Below are positions 45,446-57,660 of a stretch of DNA of 64,000 bases, one piece after another; position 1 is the stretch's first letter, and each line of letters opens with the position of its first letter. The DNA is from Rhyacophila brunnea (Eukaryota; Arthropoda; Insecta; Trichoptera; Rhyacophilidae): the NCBI GenBank assembly GCA_022495005.1, contig JAGYXB010001753.1, forward strand, positions 310,001-374,000, in the 5' to 3' direction. Made by a program: the position numbers and the translations under genes. The notes below the pieces were generated by a model that was given only the letters and a program-made list of their open reading frames with translations, had not been told where the DNA came from and did no database searches.

Positions 45446-46486
45446 TATATCTCTTATTTGATAATCCTTCAGATCTAAAATTATTCCACTAGAAATATTA
45501 CTTTCTCATGTGAACTATTTACTTAACTGATAGAATATCTTTTTCAAACATTTCATTAGTATTGAGTGAACAAATACATAGTGGAATTCTGTTTTACAAA
45601 CATTACCTATATTAAAATAAACAGATTTATTAATTAAAGTAAAACACAATAGGACTAGCTCCGTTAAATTTATTATTAATCAGGACTAGCTTCGTCGGCT
45701 TCAAAGGGATATTTTCTATTATTGGTAAAGAATATACAAGATTAGAAAGTAAAATATTTATTAAAGGTATGAATAATAATTAAATTAAAATCTCTGTTCA
45801 ATAATAAATCAAATTTACTTAGTTTATCAGAAAACATTATTATAAATGCATTAATGGTACCTACTTAATCTTTGTAAAGCTGAGTGAATATTATTATTTA
45901 ATCAATGAAAAGTGACTACGAATACCTACAATAAATCATGAAGAATTTGGAGGCAATTAACGGTTATCAACAACAGAAACTCTTGATTGTTGACAAAAAT
46001 TAAATTAATAAATTAAAATGAAGCTACTTTCCGATATGCCAATATAATAACAATACAGCTATTTATATTACTTAATTGAGTTGATTACTGAAACGGCAAA
46101 TAATTTTCAACTAGAGGTGCAATGAAATTTCGGACTCGCTGCCAATCGGAGAGCTGTCAACATGTCAATTTGTTTTGTGATAGCATCGGGGGAATTAATT
46201 CTTAAATCGTGTAAAGATGACTAAAAAACGTTACCAATTTACTTGAAAAAGAAATCATGTCAATGAATATATTATTATTATTACTAATAGAACAATAAAC
46301 ATAACATTAAATGGACGCAAGTTGAATTTTTATTATAGTATAGCCTTAATAAATTTGAAAAATAAAATAATTATTACAGATAATATGGAGAATAATAAAT
46401 ACTTAGATGTAATATTGGATATTATGTTGTATTAGTTTACAATGGTCATATTGTATCTTAAATTATGTGGAATAAGTACTACGTAC
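45446..46486. other. Unassigned AT-rich sequence
   Basis: Includes a ~100-base repeat at 45640-45740 ('aaaacacaataggact', 'cttcaaaggg', 'aatatacaag') shared with 7990-8110. No gene. Confidence 0.4.
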
Positions 46487-47068
46487 CAATGGCAAAGGGT
46501 GGAGGCAGGCTACTAAGATCCGACATAAATAGTGCATAGTAAATATTGTCAGTCAAATCTATTTGTTTTCATTGGACTAATACTACAGTGTGTAGATAGT
46601 GTTTGTTAGTTTTTAAAATTCATTAAACCCTGCCTAATCCAAGCCATAATATATATTATTTAAAAAATATTCGTTTATCTACAAAATATCTAAAAGTATG
46701 TCATTAAATCATACATAATTTTAGATAATTTATAGATAAAACAATATTTTTTTATTGATTATGGTTAGGCTTAGGCAGGGATTAATGATTAAAAAAAAAC
46801 TAACCAACACCATCTGTAATATGTATTTAGAATTAAATGAAAACAAATAAGTATGACTGAAAAAGTGTGTATTATTTTGTAAGATTGCCCATAGCATACA
46901 TAAACTATTATGGTTTGGTTTAAGCAGGGTTTATTTGAATTTTAAAAACTAACAAGCACCATCTTCAAATTGTATTCTTAGTTCAATGAAAACCAATAAA
47001 TTTTGACAAAGTTTAATGTACACCATTTATGTCGAATCTTAACAGCCTACCTCCACCCCACGCCACTG
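46487..47068 (+). mobile_element. hAT-type element D, rearranged copy
   Basis: It starts CAATGGCAAAGGGTGGAGG and ends CCTCCACCCCACGCCACTG, in agreement with the 38966-39542 copy. Inside, the right-half sequence ('aactaaccaacaccatctg', 'tttagaattaaatgaaaac') is followed by a second version of the same region ('aaactaacaagcaccatctt', 'cttagttcaatgaaaacc'), so part of the 3' side is duplicated. tacgtac occurs on both flanks but displaced by four bases on the right, so I do not claim a target duplication. Confidence 0.7.
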
Positions 47069-47605
47069 CAGAATACGTACGTATTTATTCTATTTAATAT
47101 TTTTTTTATTTAATTTCTTTTGATACAAAAATAACGTAATGACGCATGGACATGTCTGTTTGATAAAAGTTTAAAATGCGTAAAAAGTCATGTGAGTGTT
47201 TAAGTTTGTACATCAACGAATTCATTTGTAAGCTTATAGCCGGTCAGTGAAGTTCGTAAAATTAGATATTTAGTTGGTAGCTTATGCTCCTTGCGTCAGT
47301 GGTTGTCATTTATTTACTGTCAAACAAAAATGATATGGGTCATCCGAACGTCCGCCGCCTTATCATACTAGTGTAGCGGTAGCCAACCGTCTAAATGGGA
47401 GCCAAGATTAACAATATAAATTCAATATAAACATTTAATTGTTAAATAATATAATATTTTACTTGTAATAACTGTTGCAGATCTATCTAAGTTACATAAC
47501 ATACACTAACATGATTTCGTTATGTTTCCGGGATATGCGATAACTGTTATGTGTTAGAAAAATATTCTGTATTTAAAACGGTTATCTGTGGGTATCTAAA
47601 AGGCA
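47069..47605. other. Unassigned sequence
   Basis: No gene recognised. Confidence 0.4.
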
Positions 47606-47613
47606 GTTGGTAC

Positions 47614-48035
47614 CAGTATTCCCAACTTAGCGTTTTTTTAATAGGCTTGAAGAATTTTCATATAACGTATGGCGTTAAATCTAGCGTTTTTGACACCGCG
47701 AACAGCTTAAAACTTTTCATAGTAAAGCTAGAATATTATACAAGATTTAAGCTTTAAAATCAACATCCTACTCTTTTCTACTTTATAACTTTATAAGTAA
47801 GTAAAAGAAATAATACAAAATATTGCCTATTTTAACCTGGATTAGTTTTTAAATGTATTACCTATTTCATTGTTTATATTATAATACGATATATGTAAAA
47901 ACAGTGTTTATAATTATGACATATTTTATCGAAATGTTAGTTTTTAGACACTTGAAAAATCTATATTTTTTCTGCCATTTAGCTTTTTTCGTACTCTATC
48001 TGACATATTTTTGTGAATAACAATTAATAATATTG
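47614..48035 (+). mobile_element. hAT-type element E, copy 2 with exact duplication
   Basis: An exact 8-bp duplication, gttggtac, at 47606-47613 and 48036-48043 bounds a 422-bp copy. The left end is CAGTATTCCCAAC and the right end, inverted, is CAATATT. It is similar along its length to 33777-34194. The open frame 47551-47757 overlaps its left half and has no domain. It is non-autonomous. Confidence 0.82.
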
Positions 48036-48043
48036 GTTGGTAC

Positions 48044-49740
48044 GCGTGTTTTGCTTAAAGCTTAAAATCGTTGTACTTTGAGAAAGGTCATACTTACTCA
48101 GTGCGATGGCAAACTTGTACTAAAACAGATGCTCTAGCGATTATCTATCGTTAAATGTGTTCTTTCAAACTAAATGCACAGAATATATCATAGCATTTTC
48201 ACCATAATTTTGCATTGTATTATATTGACATACACTCATATTTAAGTAGTGAAAGAAAGATGCTACTCAAATTATTAGTACTACTGAATGTCTTTGTATA
48301 CTTTACTAAATATAAATGTATGCTAATAATACTAGGGTCTATAAAATATCTTCTTGGGCCATTTCCAGGACAAATTTGAAAACTGCCTCTCTTTCCTCAT
48401 GCCACAGCATTCGTCCCAGAATGTGTGCACATATTATAGTTTATTATTGATGAAAAGAACGAGAAAATGACATGAAAAAATCTGCATCTGACCAGACAAT
48501 TATTGAACTCCCTAAAGACGTTCACCAAAAAATTTCATACATATTTTCAGATAAAGCTTTTATGTAATATGAATGTAAGGTTAAAACGAATGTTCCTAAG
48601 GTTACTAACATTTTATGATACTAATTGTTACTAGCTATTTCACATTATAGATTCATTTGTCGTAAGTTCCAAACATCATTTATAAGATATTGCATATTTT
48701 TACAGGCATAGTCAGAAAAAAACGTCTTGTAGTAGTATTGCAAATCTAAGATAAGCTTTTTCATAGAGTTAAACGTCACTTTTTAAATAAAAATTTTAAA
48801 GCACTACACAATATTTCTTTATAATATGACTTCAGAAATAGTGTACCTATCTTAGTTTAAAAAACGCATTCGGAAAATGTCACATAAGATTTTTCATGTA
48901 TTTAATAAAAGAGTACTTAAAGCTTTATGGTATAAATAACTTTATGTTCCTGTTAAGAATGGACTTAAAAATACAATAATTTAGGTACGAAATCGATATA
49001 TAAATAATAATTATTACTTAAGTAATTTTCAACAATATCTGATTTAAAGCACATTGAACGAATAGCTATTTTTAATTTATTGTTGTTACCTATACATTTA
49101 AATATCTAACATAAATAATTTAGTCTAATAATTTAACGTCAGAAATATACCTATTTAAAAAAATCTTGAAATTAATATGGTGCTGGGCGGGACTCCAACC
49201 TGAGTGTATCGAATTCCGGCCAATGTTCTCTATCAATTTTTCCATCTGACCTAAACTAATTAGGTACGACAAAATTGTCATGATTCTGAATTATGTATAT
49301 TCGATAAAAAATATTTCATTTTTTCAAGATTTATCTTGTGAATTATTCATTAAATAAAAAAACTAGTTATAAAAATGTCGAATAAAAAGTTCTATAATTA
49401 ATTTATTATCTCATTTCTCCTTTTTAAAAAGGTTTCTTACCTGTTCGCTGCGTGGAACGTAATTTTATTCGGTTGTCGGGTCCGGCAAAGTCTGCAAACA
49501 CTCCAGGCTTTAGATGTCAACTAAATAATAAGGTTCTCCGAGAAGGTTGGATTGTCTGCCCAGTTGTTATGTCACAAATCATCTCCAAACTTTGAAGGGT
49601 TTTTGACCATCAATTGTGTTTCTGCGTACCGTACCCTTGTTTCATAATTTACAGTTTACGGTATCCATCGACTGTTTATTAATTTTGTATCGTAATTTTC
49701 CATTTGAGCGAATTTGGGCCATTTTAACCTTTCCCCTTTT
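48044..49740. other. Unassigned AT-rich sequence
   Basis: A weak antisense B-box-like string 'gggactccaacctgagtg' at about 49189 may be a SINE relic. Nothing else assigned. Confidence 0.4.
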
Positions 49741-49762
49741 ACGTTACGTTACGTTACGTTAC
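49741..49762. repeat. Pentanucleotide microsatellite (ACGTT)n
   Basis: Four perfect ACGTT units followed by a partial one. The unit is one base away from TTAGG-type telomeric permutations only if rearranged, so I treat it as a plain microsatellite. Confidence 0.8.
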
Positions 49763-50019
49763 ACAGCTTCTTAAATATGTTCTATTTCACGTAATATGCA
49801 CTTCATTCATTTTATATTTAAATTATTTATATATAGGTACATAACAAATATTTATAAATCTATATATTATTATGTTGACACATTTATACTTACGTTAAAT
49901 TACTACCTTATAGAAAAACTAGTTTGCGAATACTAAGTGATGGCACAGGACATAATGGAATTTATTAGTGTATTTGAATATACTACGTTCGTAAGTATAC
50001 AAGTGCATAAGTTAATTAC
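49763..50019. other. AT-rich spacer
   Basis: No feature seen. Confidence 0.4.
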
Positions 50020-50480
50020 TCACTGATGTTTTCGTCATGTCGGCTCTTCAATGTCTACAATGTGTCACTCCAGAAGGTGATGAAGGCAACACAATTTTCC
50101 TCTGCTTGTGGGATTTCGTCGAAATTGCAGCTTACTGGGCAAGCCTTGCATGAAAAAAGATGCTCCATGCTTTGCATTTCACCACACTCACAGGTTTGGT
50201 CATCGGAAAATCCTCAATTCAACTTGTAGTTTCGAGTGCGCCCTACCATGGTTCTCAGTCTGTTTAGGGCTTTTCATGTACGGTTCCCGAGACTGGCTCC
50301 GGGTGGGAGATGCTCTGCTGGCTTTACCCAATCTTCAAGACCCTCAGAGGCTAGGTTCACCTCCCATGTGGATAGTCTATCTTCTTCGGGTGGGACGGTC
50401 AGAGCTATGGTTGAGGGGGGGGGGGTGTAAAGAAACTCCACGCTGGCACTGGTGCTCCCTGGAAACAGTGACAATTACTA
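50020..50480 (-). mobile_element. Non-LTR retrotransposon C-terminus with C-x-C...H...C knuckle
   Basis: The minus strand carries Pro-rich sequence 'VNLASEGLEDWVKPAEHLPPG' in part (frame 50474-50274). After a frame change come 'LRTMVGRTRNYKLN' and 'TCECGEMQSMEHLFSCKAC', the C-x-C-x7-H-x3-C knuckle typical at the end of many insect LINE polyproteins, then 'VAFITFW' before the stop. This lies about 460 bases from the truncated 5' edge. Plus-strand frames in this interval (50026-50596) are antisense shadows. Inactive fragment. Confidence 0.75.
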
Positions 50481-51239
50481 CCACCGGCCAATATATACTA
50501 TACGGGAACTTAAAAAACTCACTATTGTATTTGGTACATATTCGTGCTCAAGTCATGAAATATATATTTGCATATTCATACTTAATGCATTCATAAAATA
50601 TTCTCTTTTGACACAATATTACTGATGCAGTAGCAATAATTGAATCTGAAACACCAGAACAAAGATAAAACATAGACGTAAATGTATAAGAAAGAGGGAG
50701 ACAGGAAGATTATGTATGCAATTTTTGACAGGTGGCACTGCTTTCTGTTTATATTTGTGAGTATCAATAATTACCTAGTAAATAAATGCTGAATCTTCGA
50801 CCCGGGCAATACAGTGTACTAGTGAATAGACAAAAAGATTATAAATTCTTATTTAAGTACATAGTGTCGTGAGTAGGTACTACGTACCTGTTATAATATT
50901 ACGAAAGGTTCTTTGAATGCTATGCTTACATAAAAATGAAAAGCTATATTTAGATGGCGTGGCAAATTACACAAAAGATTAAGTGGCGTGGAGGAAAAGC
51001 TTAATAACGAAAGTACTAACTTTAAGCTGTCATTTTTAAATTTATAAATAGTGTCTTAAAACAGTTTTTAATACGGGGTCACAATGGCTGTTATGACAAA
51101 AATAATCTTAGAATTTGATTTTAAGATACTAAAATGAGCTTGAAGAGAATTATTTTCAGCGTATTAATATACTATTTTCGTTTGTGAATTAATATAGTTT
51201 TGGTAATTTTTATTTTTTGTAGTAAAAATTGCCGGTAGA
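50481..51239. other. Unassigned sequence
   Basis: No gene seen. Confidence 0.4.
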
Positions 51240-51375
51240 CCGAACCCCGTGATCTTTAAGAAAGAACCGTCGTTGATAATAAATAAAATCAAAAGCAATT
51301 AATTAGTCGATTCATATTTTATCGAATAGCGTACACTTCCGATTGTGCTATTCCTGGCCATCGGATTACTGACAA
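51240..51375 (-). repeat. SINE family C copy
   Basis: Aligns with 10610-10765 through 'gaaccccgt', 'aataaaatcaaaagcaatta', 'gcgtacac' and 'gattgtgctattcctgg'. The minus strand starts with TAGCACAATCGG (A-box-like). Old and mutated. Confidence 0.5.
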
Positions 51376-52426
51376 TCATTACCTATATGATTTTCTTTGT
51401 TATTAATAATATTTTAATCTCACGCAAAAATTCTGACGTATCATAACATTAAATATTACATAATATGACTATACAATAATTTTTAAGACCATTACATTAT
51501 ATGTTTTATTGTTAATCTTAAAATTAGATAACTTATTATACTATTTGCAAATAAGTATTATAGTCCAACGACATAGCTAAAGACACAATTTACTTATGCA
51601 TAAAAACATGAACTTTGGTCTGATGAATAGATTTTTTTTAAATATTTACCAGCTACAAAATTTACCCAACCCTTAAATTCAAAAATGGTAGAGAACAATA
51701 TTTTTTTTATAAATTATACCTAGTATCACTTCCCTCCATTTTCGAAAATGAATAGCAAGCTGTCACTTTTATTTTTAGAATGGTTTTTCGTCTGGATTGT
51801 AGGACTTGAAGGTGGATAATTAACACACCGGAATTATGATGGAAACGACGAGTTTTATTTAAGTTAATTATTTATAATAGTTACATTTTGAATAATTTAT
51901 TTTACGGAGGACGAAATGTGCGTGTTCACTGTTTGGCTGTTTACAGCGTATTATCCGCCATCTTGTGTTTCGCTTTCAACGAGAGCGTTGTCGAAAAACG
52001 GTGACGTTGCAAATATTTTTCAACGATCATAATCTACGGCATTGCCGGCTCTATTATTATTATTTATTTTCGTAATCAGCGCTCACTATTTGTTGGATTT
52101 GATACCGACTCGGGCCTCTCCAGATACATAGAGACATCCCCAAATGGGGACCATACGGGGGTGTAACACTGGTCCAATTCTATTGTTTTTTAATTTATAC
52201 ATTATGTATTTTATGGTGTTGAATACAATGTTGAAGTGAACTTTAATATTTGCAGTTAAATACCCAAATGGTGATAATATTATCATGTAATCACCATTAT
52301 TATGATTTAACTGATTTTTAGTGTAATTTTTTTCATAGTTTTGAATAAGTACCTATTAATTTAAAGTTGATATTTTATTAACGAAAGCCTATAAAATACC
52401 AAGATGGCGGAAATTATATTAGGTAA
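51376..52426. other. Unassigned AT-rich sequence
   Basis: No gene recognised. Confidence 0.4.
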
Positions 52427-52545
52427 ACTCTTATGCACTCACCAATGATAAATGCACATTCGTGAGTGCGCATAATGTCTGGAGATGCCGAAAGGCGATA
52501 ATCAGATGGAATAGTACAAAACTTAAATCCATTAGAATTTAAAAA
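52427..52545. repeat. Fold-back family G, fragment
   Basis: 'actcaccaatgataaatgca', 'gatgccgaaaggcga', 'tggaatagtacaaaacttaa' and 'atccattagaattt' match the loop and right arm of 59905-60116. The left arm is missing. Confidence 0.65.
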
Positions 52546-52724
52546 TAAATTTCATTAAGTCAGAGCCCTTGGTCGACAGTATTCATATTATATATTAGAC
52601 AATAATATATAACATTAGAAGCTTCGTCTATTTATTTTAAATTAAATCGGAATAATGTTTTTGAAATTAGAATATCCGGTGTGGCGGAAGCGGTTACATA
52701 TATCTGAAAATACCCCTTATGATG

Positions 52725-53062
52725 GGTCTAGGACGATTCAGAGCCATATTTAATATTATTATTTATATTTAAATTATTATGTAATACTTGATGGGAATTT
52801 AAATATACACACGGAAATAATAATTTAATTGTACATATGCTTAAGTTCCAACGAGGAGATAGTTCTTTTATATTTATATAAAATCTCAGGCATAATAATT
52901 CTCAATCCGCAATAAAAAAACATTATTTAAAGACCAAAATGCTATAAAACTACTAAGTAGTAGATACATTCCTCGTCTACTTTCTGTATAAAATCGTAAT
53001 GAACGTCTATTTATTTCATTCGACAGAGCGGCACCCAATTGTCTTGGCGCCCAGTTGTCCCA
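52725..53062. mobile_element. Repeat family F, right-end copy
   Basis: Homologous to 22985-23350 ('ggacgattc', 'ttccaacgag', 'attctcaatccgcaataaaa'). It ends TGGCGCCCAGTTGTC (53045-53059), inverted relative to the left end of the other copy. A near-duplicate 'ggcacccaattgtc' lies 20 bases inside. The frame 52999-53217 overlaps and is not supported as a gene. Confidence 0.55.
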
Positions 53063-55615
53063 TTCCCCTTATGATTACAATAGTCACAATCATTTATGAT
53101 AAACCGTTTATAAAATTATCTGTCGTATTATTATGTAAAATTAAATTTGTGCCTATTTATTTAAAAAAGATTATTTTCAAACTTTGTCTCTCTTCTTCCG
53201 CCAGGATTAATATATAATGTAATCAAAAACATTGTTATTGTTGATAAAAGATACATATTTAGGTATTTAAAATACTCTTTTGTTTTATTCAAAATAAACT
53301 TCAAATATAACCGGAAGTGTCATATTTAAAATTCGACTTAAGTCAAAGCTCCCAAAAGTTTTATTTAAGTAACTAACGCCGTAATACGAGGCGTAAGTAA
53401 CTCTGCATAACTGCGAAAAGTTTCCATCTTATTTACCCACTTCAGCCTTATTTATGGCATAATTATATAACCATCCGAGTAGTAATTATATCTGGCATAT
53501 AATTTGAGGTAATAAAAAATTATTACTCTCATAAAAGCTCCCGTTTCAAAAGCTACGAGTAATCAAAACAAATCACCAATTCTTACAAATTGAGGGTACA
53601 TTTTGTAAAATATGAAATGTGCTTAGCTGCAAATTAAATTGCCCGAAACAAATTTTGTTATTAGTCTTATACTGTCTTTATTTCCGTCTCATGTTGACGT
53701 ATCATGATTTGTTTTGACAGTAAATAAAGAAAATTCAGAGAATTTTCATATCTCAAAGATATTATCAACATTTGACAGCACTTTCCTCTTGCCTTATTAA
53801 ACTTATATTATTAGTATAATATCTTTTGAAATGAAAAACCACAAACACGCAATATTGTTTTCTTTGTGTTTGTATCAAAACTTTCGTTATGATATTGAAT
53901 AATTAAGGTGCTCTAAGAATTAAACGATTACAGGTGATATAATATTTAAAATTAGTAAAGGAAGAGCAGTTTTCACATTGCTATATACCTATATTATATT
54001 TCTGCGTAAGACAGGATTGAAATATATAACTCCATTATATTATGAAAAGTTATAGGTAGGTACTTAAATATTTTAGCCTTATAATTATTGGATCTGACGT
54101 CTGTACCTACCTATATAAAATTAAATTATTATTTTAATGGTAACGTATACAATTTAAATGTTTTGACTTTTTTCCTTCTCCTTCAAATAATAAAATATTA
54201 ATATCATAGAACTAGTAAAAGCACATCAGTGGATTTATTCTTTACACAAGGCGGCTATCAGCAGCTATCAACGGTGGTTTATCATATTTATGTATTTATG
54301 GGGTTAATTATTACAATTAGTTAACCGTATAAACTCTAAACAGTCTAAAGTGCTATGTTTTAACAGCCCCTCTCTTGACTGTGTTAACTTTCAGAGCGAG
54401 ATAGACAGTTTTAACAGTTTAAATCAGGTTTAAAACAGGTTTAAATCTAAAATAAATTTTCTTATATACAAACAAATGGATTATTTTTACAACCCCTGTA
54501 GACTCATATGAAGCATAAATTATTACTGTACAATGAAAAGAAGAATATTTATATCTGTTAAGGGGATAATTATATAGATTGCAAAATACGTTAATTGTGA
54601 AAACAGTACATTACAATATGGTAAAACGTTTACGACTTGTAACACAGTTAAATGCAACAACTGCTATGATTGTGTTTGATTTGCGAAATCGTTTATTGTC
54701 AGTAATAATACTATATTCTGTGCAACACAACTGACTAACAGAGTAAAGGACGCATGCGAGAATGGAGGTATGTAGCGAACGTGCCGAGCGACTGTAAAAA
54801 CAACAAAGTTGATACTGCATAACGCGGAAGAGTATCTCTTAGCACTGAATAATACCACGGTACTGGGTGTCTAAATATTAAATATTTACATCCTTTTAAT
54901 TTTATTGTTAAAGATAAAAAAATTTTAGACGCGTAGAACCATCCGAAAAAAATCATTTAAGACCAATAAATCCTCACAAACTATCGTAAAGTATCCGAGC
55001 AACACGGAACTCGAAGACATTCGAAACAAATGAAATGAATTTTCCTGTCAGATTATTAAATTGACTATATTACACTTCTCAACCAATTTTATCACCAATA
55101 TTAGTTATTGGTTTCCGTGTCTATGTTAAATTAAACTTGTTAACACTCACTTGCTATTCTACTATGGCAATAACAATATTTATTGACAATAGACATTTTT
55201 ACAATCTTCATCATAGCTAGATTCAATAGAGTTAAATCTGACAAGATCAGAGCCGCAGACTAGACAACTCAAACCAATCATCACGAGCAACCCTCAATAT
55301 TAAATGACAATTACACGTTCTGATTCAGTTACTAATTTGTTCGTCTCAACACTTATTGCGATCAGTTCATATCATACGTTGCATTTCCAGTATAGTATAT
55401 TAAAATTTATAATTAAACCAAAACAATATCTACCTAACCAAAACACAACCTTCATCATACTTTCTTTATTTTAATGTCACTACCAACTATTGGAGATTTA
55501 AAAAAATAAAATATTGAATAATGTATAAAATTCGGTGACTATGATTGTAAAAGCAAACGATAGATTACATTATTGATAGACATAAAATGTTTATATTTTT
55601 CTCACAACTAAAGCT
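53063..55615. other. Unassigned AT-rich sequence
   Basis: No gene recognised. Repeated 'aggtttaaa' strings occur at about 54425-54450. Overlapping minus frames at 54611-54956 have no domain. Confidence 0.4.
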
Positions 55616-55618
55616 TAA

Positions 55619-55908
55619 GAGCTTGTTTACACCGGTTTTACACGTTTTAACATGCCGAATACTATTAAGCAAAGGCATCCTATTTACTAATCGTTAGTAT
55701 GCACCTTCACCATAACACCACTTGCACTGGCAACTTCTCGCAACGTATAAACATAAGAATACAAACATAAGTTAACATTTATTATAACCATTATAGTGCT
55801 ATTAATACACTTCTTGTACTTGCAAAATCTTCTCGGTGTTTGAAGTAACTTGGTGGCTCTCAACTATCAAGCACTAATAATTAAAACTAAGCCCGTGTAA
55901 ACAAACCT
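55619..55908. mobile_element. MITE with TAA duplication (Harbinger-like)
   Basis: The ends are GAGCTTGTTTACACCGG and, inverted, AGGTTTGTTTACACGGG. TAA flanks both sides (55616-55618 and 55909-55911). The 290-bp length, short imperfect inverted ends and TWA duplication point to a PIF/Harbinger-type MITE. The interior has no coding sequence. The terminal match is short, so confidence is moderate. Confidence 0.6.
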
Positions 55909-55911
55909 TAA

Positions 55912-56420
55912 AGGTGTGTAAAAATTTCAGTGATGACTCTCGATAAAAGTCATCGAATCGGTGAATTTGTCTATGTAATTTGGGCATGCTAATTGGCAAA
56001 CATGGTTATGTAATTTGAATATTAGAGTGCTTGGTATTAACCCTGTTTTTCACCGGAAATATGGTGTGCGCACCCAGAAACGCTGATGCCTTGTTAATTT
56101 GCCATCGCAGTTGATACGTTTTCGTGTTATTTCTGCGACTGTGCATTAACATTACATTTTATCGTCCGCTTTAAAACAAACTCCTCCTGTACAGCACAGT
56201 GCCACTGTTTTAAATAAACGTTCACTTGCAGCTATTAAAATAATAAATGGAATATTTTCAAACGAGCCATGAAACAAAGAAACGGAACGTGTACTAGATA
56301 CACAAAACTGAGAGAAACATTGTGATAATAATATTATCCAAAACTGAAGCTCGAAGTAAAATAGTTAGTCACAATTTTTAGCTACTTAACTATGGTTCAA
56401 TTTAGACATAGATGTTTCAT
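55912..56420. other. Unassigned sequence
   Basis: No gene seen. Confidence 0.4.
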
Positions 56421-57140
56421 CAGTGTTACCAACTGTTGTTTTACAAAAATATGACAGAAAAGGTATGATAATAATATACGTCGGTGTTTTGTAAAAAGGG
56501 CGAATCAACCATTTTGACGAAATCGATATTTTAATGAAAATACAATATGTGCCCCACTAGCTTTGTTGTGTAAAAACGGTGAATTTGTATATCTACAGGA
56601 AAGTACCTAAAAACGATAATCGACTAAAATTAAATTAATTAAAATTACGAATAAAAAGCGAATGTGAGATATTAGGCCTTTTAAAATATTATATAATAAT
56701 GCCTATTATAATGTCAGTATTCTTTCTAAGCTTTATTATAAACTTGCTAGATATTTATAATCATCCACAGGTCATAAACAAATAAATGTCAACAGTTAAA
56801 AATCCTCCTCCTGTAAAATAGCATTTTGGTTAATTCGCCCTTTTTACAAAACACCGACGATAAGGTCTAGTCTAGAAATTAGCATTTCAAAAAAAAATCA
56901 TAATAATAAAGTTATAAAAATCGTTTTTACAATAACAAAGATCGAAAAAGAGTTTAAGAAGTATTTTACTGCTAATTTGTTGATTTGAAATTAATAGAGT
57001 ACGTAAAACCAGCATGTTGATTTTCAATCACATCTGGTATAATCTAGCTTTATTATGAAAAGTTTTAAGCTGTTTGCGATGTCGAAAAACGCTAGATGCC
57101 ATACGCCAGATGTAAATTTTGCAAGCTATATGCCTATACA
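56421..57140 (-). mobile_element. hAT-type element E, copy 3, truncated and interrupted
   Basis: It begins CAGTGTTACCAACTG (the complement of the family right end). After the inserted MITE it continues with 'aatctagctttattatgaaa', 'agttttaagctgtt' and 'gaaaaacgctaga', matching copies 1 and 2 in reverse. It stops at about 57140 against repeat T without its other terminus. The frame at 57055-57243 is antisense noise over this relic. Confidence 0.7.
56479..56859. mobile_element. MITE nested in hAT element E
   Basis: The ends CGTCGGTGTTTTGTAAAAAG and their exact complement ending CACCGACG continue as 'ggcgaat.aacca' on both arms. ATA flanks both sides (56476-56478 and 56860-56862). It is 381 bp with no coding sequence. 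It interrupts copy 3 of hAT E and so is younger than it. A 3-bp duplication is compatible with Harbinger- or CMC-like elements; the class is not settled. Confidence 0.75.
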
Positions 57141-57660
57141 AAGTAAGGCACCCCGGCAGGGAATCGAACCCTTTTTATTCAAAAAGATTTTTTCTATTGG
57201 TTATAATATATTTTCTCAGAAAGTGTTTTTCAAAATGATGTAGGATGTTCAATAATCAGAACGGTACATACTTAAATCTTGTGAATTATTCGTTGAATAA
57301 AAGAAAAAGTTAATTATAAATTATTAGCAAGTTCAAGTAAGTTACATCATAAAAAATATTGGAGAAATCCACGACGTCGGTTAGTAATTGAAGTAATAGG
57401 TATTTACTTTGATTTAATAAAACAAAAACCGATTGCCAAAGTAGCTTGATTTAGAAGAACGCTGATGAGTAGGTACTAAAAAGGCCAATAGTTAAAATTT
57501 GTAGCAACTAGTATGTCACTGCGTAGCATAGAGGTAAATGCGACGGACGGAGCATAAACCCAGGAGATGCAGGGCTTAATAGTCAGAATGGTACATTCTT
57601 AAATCTTGTGAATTATTCGTTGAATAAAAAAATAGTTAATTATAAATTATTAATTGAATA
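57141..57660 (+). repeat. Repeat T (tRNA-like unit), about 1.2 units
   Basis: It starts with a fragment of the tRNA-like module in antisense ('ccccggcagggaatcgaac'), then the unit in sense from 'aaaaagattttttctattgg' to 'aaaggccaatagttaaaatt'. A tRNA-like module follows ('gtagcatagaggtaaatgcg' to 'gatgcaggg', 57527-57570), cut before its B box is complete and joined directly to a second partial unit ending 'agttaattata' at 57655. Confidence 0.78.

Noticed and set aside
46479..47079. Target duplication tacgtac around hAT D
   Set aside because: The right copy is displaced four bases from the expected end, so it cannot be a simple duplication.
49741..49762. Interstitial telomere repeat
   Set aside because: The unit is ACGTT, not CCTAA/TTAGG.
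50026..50596. Plus-strand frames of up to 162 codons
   Set aside because: The minus strand carries a recognisable LINE C-terminal zinc knuckle in the same interval, so the plus frames are shadows.
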